NCBI GenBank assembly: GCA_023253575.1
Contig: JALRGB010000543.1
Span: 1 to 7,171 of the forward strand
Direction of reading: 5' to 3'
DNA: 7,171 nucleotides
Source: Verrucomicrobiales bacterium
Lineage (GTDB): Bacteria; Verrucomicrobiota; Verrucomicrobiia; Verrucomicrobiales; V1-33
Shown here in pieces: positions 4,483 to 7,171 of this stretch (the stretch's first letter is position 1; each line of letters starts with the position of its first letter). The translations under genes were made by a program, and so were the position numbers. The notes below the pieces were generated by a model. It was not told the origin of the DNA. It searched no databases and worked only from the letters and a program-made list of their open reading frames with translations.

Positions 4483-7171
4483 TTAATTAGCCACCGGCTC
4501 CGAAGCAGCCTCACCCGTCGCTTCACCACCGTTTTGCTTTTCTTTTTCCTCTTCTTCCTCATCGGCGGATTTTTCTTCCTCCGCAGAAGCACCGGAATCA
4601 TCAGCACCAGCGTCCTCGCCACCACCATAACCGATGACTTCGACCGTGACCAGCGAGGCTGGCTCCTCAGGGGACGACTGTGATTCAACCGGCCGTTGCG
4701 TCGCCTGATTGGTGGCCGCAGTGGCAGCCGTCGAGGAAGCTCCCGCCGTATTAGCGGCCGAAGTCAATCCTCCCACATTGGGCGCCGAAACACTTGGTGC
4801 CGAAGGAGCCCCAGCACTGCTCCCCGTCACCGCAATATTGCTCGCATTAAGCACCTGAGTCGCCGCCAAATTGAGGTTGCCGGCCGAACGAATGCCCGCA
4901 TCCCCTGCATCAATAACCCCGGACGGCGCAATCAAATCAACGTTGCCCGGAGGAATCCCCTCAACCGTCGCCAGTACACCAATCCCCCCGCCCGTCGCTA
5001 ATCCAGCCAGATCCGTCGACACATCCGCACTCTGCGGATCAATCAGAACCCGCGTTGGCGGCGCCGAAGCCACGGTCTTCGACGACGTGCCTGCCGCAAT
5101 GTTGCCCGCCGAAGACCAGATGATCATGTCCCCGCCGCGCAGCGTGAAAATCCGGCCAATGCCAATATCCACATTTCCATCAGTAAAAATGGAGATATTG
5201 CCACCACTCTCTGTAATAATCCCCGGTGGCACCAAAGGATTGCCAATATTGGAATTAGCCAGCGTCAGCCCACCATTCGGAGAAAACACACTGATGTCAC
5301 CACCCGCCGTCGTCCGGACACTCCGCCCGCGAGTCAACACCTCCCCCGGTCCACTCACCCCGCCAAACAACGTCCCAATCGCCGCAAATCCCTCATCATA
5401 ATTCCCGGAAACCGAGAAATCACGACCCGCATCGCGCAACACACGGTAAAAAACTTCCAACGCCACCCGGTTCTGCTCGGCTTCCGACAATGACTCAAAG
5501 TCACCCACTCCCAGCTCCGCCAAATACGCCTGCCCCTCGGTACCATCGACATATTCAGTAATGAAGTTATCGAAATCCATAGTGGTGTCGACCAAGCTGG
5601 TCACCGGCCCGAGTCCCGCGCCCGCCACTAAATTGGATCCCGTATAAGGCAGATAAGGATTGCGGGCATTTCCAATACTGACCATACCAGCACCCGTACC
5701 GTTAGCATTGCCCGCACCAGTGCCCAGATCAAGGTTTCGTCCCGCCAACACAACTAGACTACCGGGTCCGGAAATCTGCAGATCACCGGGCAATGGCGCT
5801 TCATCCCGACCCGGCTGATTACCAGAGGCCGTGGCCTCCGCACGCAACGGCGAGTTGGCATTGGAGGCGACAATATCACGCCCGGCACTCACCACACTCT
5901 GATCTCCATCCCGCAAATTTTGCAGATAAAATGCCACATCCGTTATGTCCTGAGACGCATTGATCCTCGCGGGTTTGGCCGTAAATACTGTCAATCCGGA
6001 AAGATTTCCGCCCAAAGCATAAATGCGCGCCGGCTCCATATCCTGCAAGTGCAAAAGCCCCTGCGTGTGCAGCGCCTGCTTGGTCTGAATCACCCCGCCC
6101 GTCGAACCCGTTTCAGCAAATAGGTTAGCCACTCCAGCCAAGAAACCAGGCCGCGTCGTATTGGCCAGATTATTGACCCGGCCGGCCACCAGCTGATACG
6201 CAAAGGGGGTCATCACGCTTGGAATAGCTGCCGGATCCGCATCTGAAAGATTGATGCGGCTCGAATTCCAAACGGTCACACTTTGACCCGGGACAAGGAT
6301 ATTACTCCGTCCCGCCGGCTGCAGGGCATTGAGCGATCCGCTGGCCAGCAGGTCCAGTGTCCCCCGCGCTGCAGGCGCCAGCGTCAGATCACCCACCACA
6401 TTGATGTCACCCGAGAAAGCCGTCACATCAAGCGTCGGCGGAGCCAACGAAAACACACTCGTGAACGGCTCGACACTCGTCTCCGCCAGCCTCAGCCATG
6501 GCTGATTGAAAGCCGCCCCATTGGCCCCCGTCGTGAGTAAATTGGCCCGCTCCATCCACACCTGAAGAATGGAACGCGCCGTAGTCTCAGTCGGCAGGAC
6601 GACTTCATGCCTCACTGTCACTTCTCCACCAAGCGAAGAAACCCGCACCGCACTGGCCGCATCGTAGGTGGAAAAATACGTCTTGTACCAAAACTTGTTG
6701 TTCAATCCCGCCGGCAGCAGAAACGGATTCGTCGTCGGCCCGAGCAGAATATTCCCGCGTGCGCTCACGTTAAACTCCGACTTCCCAGCAAAAAGCATGG
6801 TCGGCAGCCATGTTTGTGGCGCCAGTACTTCCGGATTAATGAAGCTGGTCAGATAGTTGCGCGACGGAGAGCGGGTGCTGTTCGTCACAATGTCGCGCCC
6901 CGCCTCTAAACGGCCGGTGCCGCGCTCAACATAATAAATGCCAGCATTGATGTCCGTACCCGCCCGCACCAGAACATCACCCCCACCCAGTTCCACCAGC
7001 CGCGTCAAATCCGGAACTCCACGCGGCGCCCGGGCATTGGTCGGAGCCACCGCATCCACATTGGCCACCGAGCCGCCTGCCACGAGAGTGATATTCCCCC
7101 CACCCAGCGCGCCCACCCCCTGAAAGAAATTACTGAAATCAACCCACCACGTAGTGGAAGCCGACGGATCC
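4483..7171 (-). CDS. Filamentous-haemagglutinin-family protein, C-terminal part (DUF3739-type), start outside window
   Basis: The frame is open from the right edge to TAA at 4485-4483, so 895 C-terminal codons are visible. A GTG at 7116-7114 is not the start: the reading continues upstream with WWVDFSNFFQGV, which matches the conserved family block. Landmarks in order are GALGGGNITLVAGG and VDAVAPTNAR (about 7030-7116), many beta-helix-like repeats (GDI, GRDIV, GNL types), LAPPTLDVTAFSGDINVVG (near 6390-6450), a helical insert with LSEAEQNRVALEVF (about 5360-5570), GGDMIIWSSAGNIAAG (near 5090-5140), and VDLIAPSGVIDAGDAGIR followed by GNLNLAATQVLNASNI (about 4830-4950). I associate this pattern with DUF3739-containing FHA-family proteins, usually thousands of residues long and exported by two-partner secretion. 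After an Ala/Ser/Thr linker comes VEVIGYGGG (4644-4618), then a 44-residue acidic tail with 17 Asp/Glu. The N-terminal secretion domain and any TpsB partner are not visible. A Sel1-repeat gene follows after 10 nt. Likely role: surface adhesin or matrix fibre. Confidence 0.88.
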   Translation of the reverse strand, partial: DPSASTTWWVDFSNFFQGVGALGGGNITLVAGGSVANVDAVAPTNARAPRGVPDLTRLVELGGGDVLVRAGTDINAGIYYVERGTGRLEAGRDIVTNSTRSPSRNYLTSFINPEVLAPQTWLPTMLFAGKSEFNVSARGNILLGPTTNPFLLPAGLNNKFWYKTYFSTYDAASAVRVSSLGGEVTVRHEVVLPTETTARSILQVWMERANLLTTGANGAAFNQPWLRLAETSVEPFTSVFSLAPPTLDVTAFSGDINVVGDLTLAPAARGTLDLLASGSLNALQPAGRSNILVPGQSVTVWNSSRINLSDADPAAIPSVMTPFAYQLVAGRVNNLANTTRPGFLAGVANLFAETGSTGGVIQTKQALHTQGLLHLQDMEPARIYALGGNLSGLTVFTAKPARINASQDITDVAFYLQNLRDGDQSVVSAGRDIVASNANSPLRAEATASGNQPGRDEAPLPGDLQISGPGSLVVLAGRNLDLGTGAGNANGTGAGMVSIGNARNPYLPYTGSNLVAGAGLGPVTSLVDTTMDFDNFITEYVDGTEGQAYLAELGVGDFESLSEAEQNRVALEVFYRVLRDAGRDFSVSGNYDEGFAAIGTLFGGVSGPGEVLTRGRSVRTTAGGDISVFSPNGGLTLANSNIGNPLVPPGIITESGGNISIFTDGNVDIGIGRIFTLRGGDMIIWSSAGNIAAGTSSKTVASAPPTRVLIDPQSADVSTDLAGLATGGGIGVLATVEGIPPGNVDLIAPSGVIDAGDAGIRSAGNLNLAATQVLNASNIAVTGSSAGAPSAPSVSAPNVGGLTSAANTAGASSTAATAATNQATQRPVESQSSPEEPASLVTVEVIGYGGGEDAGADDSGASAEEEKSADEEEEEKEKQNGGEATGEAASEPVAN

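Noticed and set aside
7114..7116. GTG as the start of the FHA-family gene
   Set aside because: The frame stays open upstream to the window edge and encodes a conserved family segment (WWVDFSNFFQGV), so the gene begins outside the window.
7166..7171. Window ends exactly on GGATCC (BamHI site)
   Set aside because: This could hint at a cloned-fragment boundary, but the left end has no matching site and a six-base match may be coincidence.

Overview
The window most likely comes from a verrucomicrobial (PVC-group) bacterium with moderately high GC. The evidence is a PEP-CTERM sorting signal, a PstS-like secreted protein whose mature start (NITGATAFRAAA) I associate with Verrucomicrobia, a large filamentous-haemagglutinin (FHA)-family protein, a Sel1-repeat protein, and start codons with poor or no Shine-Dalgarno sequences. 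This placement rests on gene content and was not checked by a search. Every confident gene carries a signal peptide, a membrane anchor or a surface-protein signature, so this is an envelope and secretion locus. I see no RNA gene, CRISPR array, transposase or integrase.

Layout. Positions 1-463 hold no confident gene. There is a possible leftward partial ORF at the left edge, then an AT-rich stretch with small palindromes that probably contains the promoter for the rightward genes. Three rightward genes follow. The first (464-1327) encodes a PEP-CTERM exported protein. The second (1386-2591) encodes a secreted protein with the ordered sequence signatures of PstS-type phosphate-binding proteins. 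The third (2689-3477) encodes a bitopic inner-membrane protein with a long Pro/Thr/Ser-rich linker. A strong intrinsic terminator lies between the second and third genes, and its T-tract ends only 11 nt before the third start codon.

Two leftward genes meet this group tail to tail at about 3478-3512. The upstream one (7171 down to 4483, running off the right edge) is the C-terminal part of a DUF3739-type FHA-family adhesin/exoprotein with an acidic tail. Ten bases after its stop begins a Sel1-repeat protein (4472 down to 3513) with an N-terminal export signal, so the two are probably co-transcribed.

Working together (inference). The rightward set would supply a surface protein for exosortase processing, a soluble extracytoplasmic binding protein, and an inner-membrane protein that reaches into the periplasm. 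The leftward set supplies a very large beta-helical surface protein plus a periplasmic helical-repeat scaffold. No exosortase, TpsB/Omp85 transporter, PstCAB permease or TonB/ExbBD gene is visible, so the machinery they would need must lie elsewhere.
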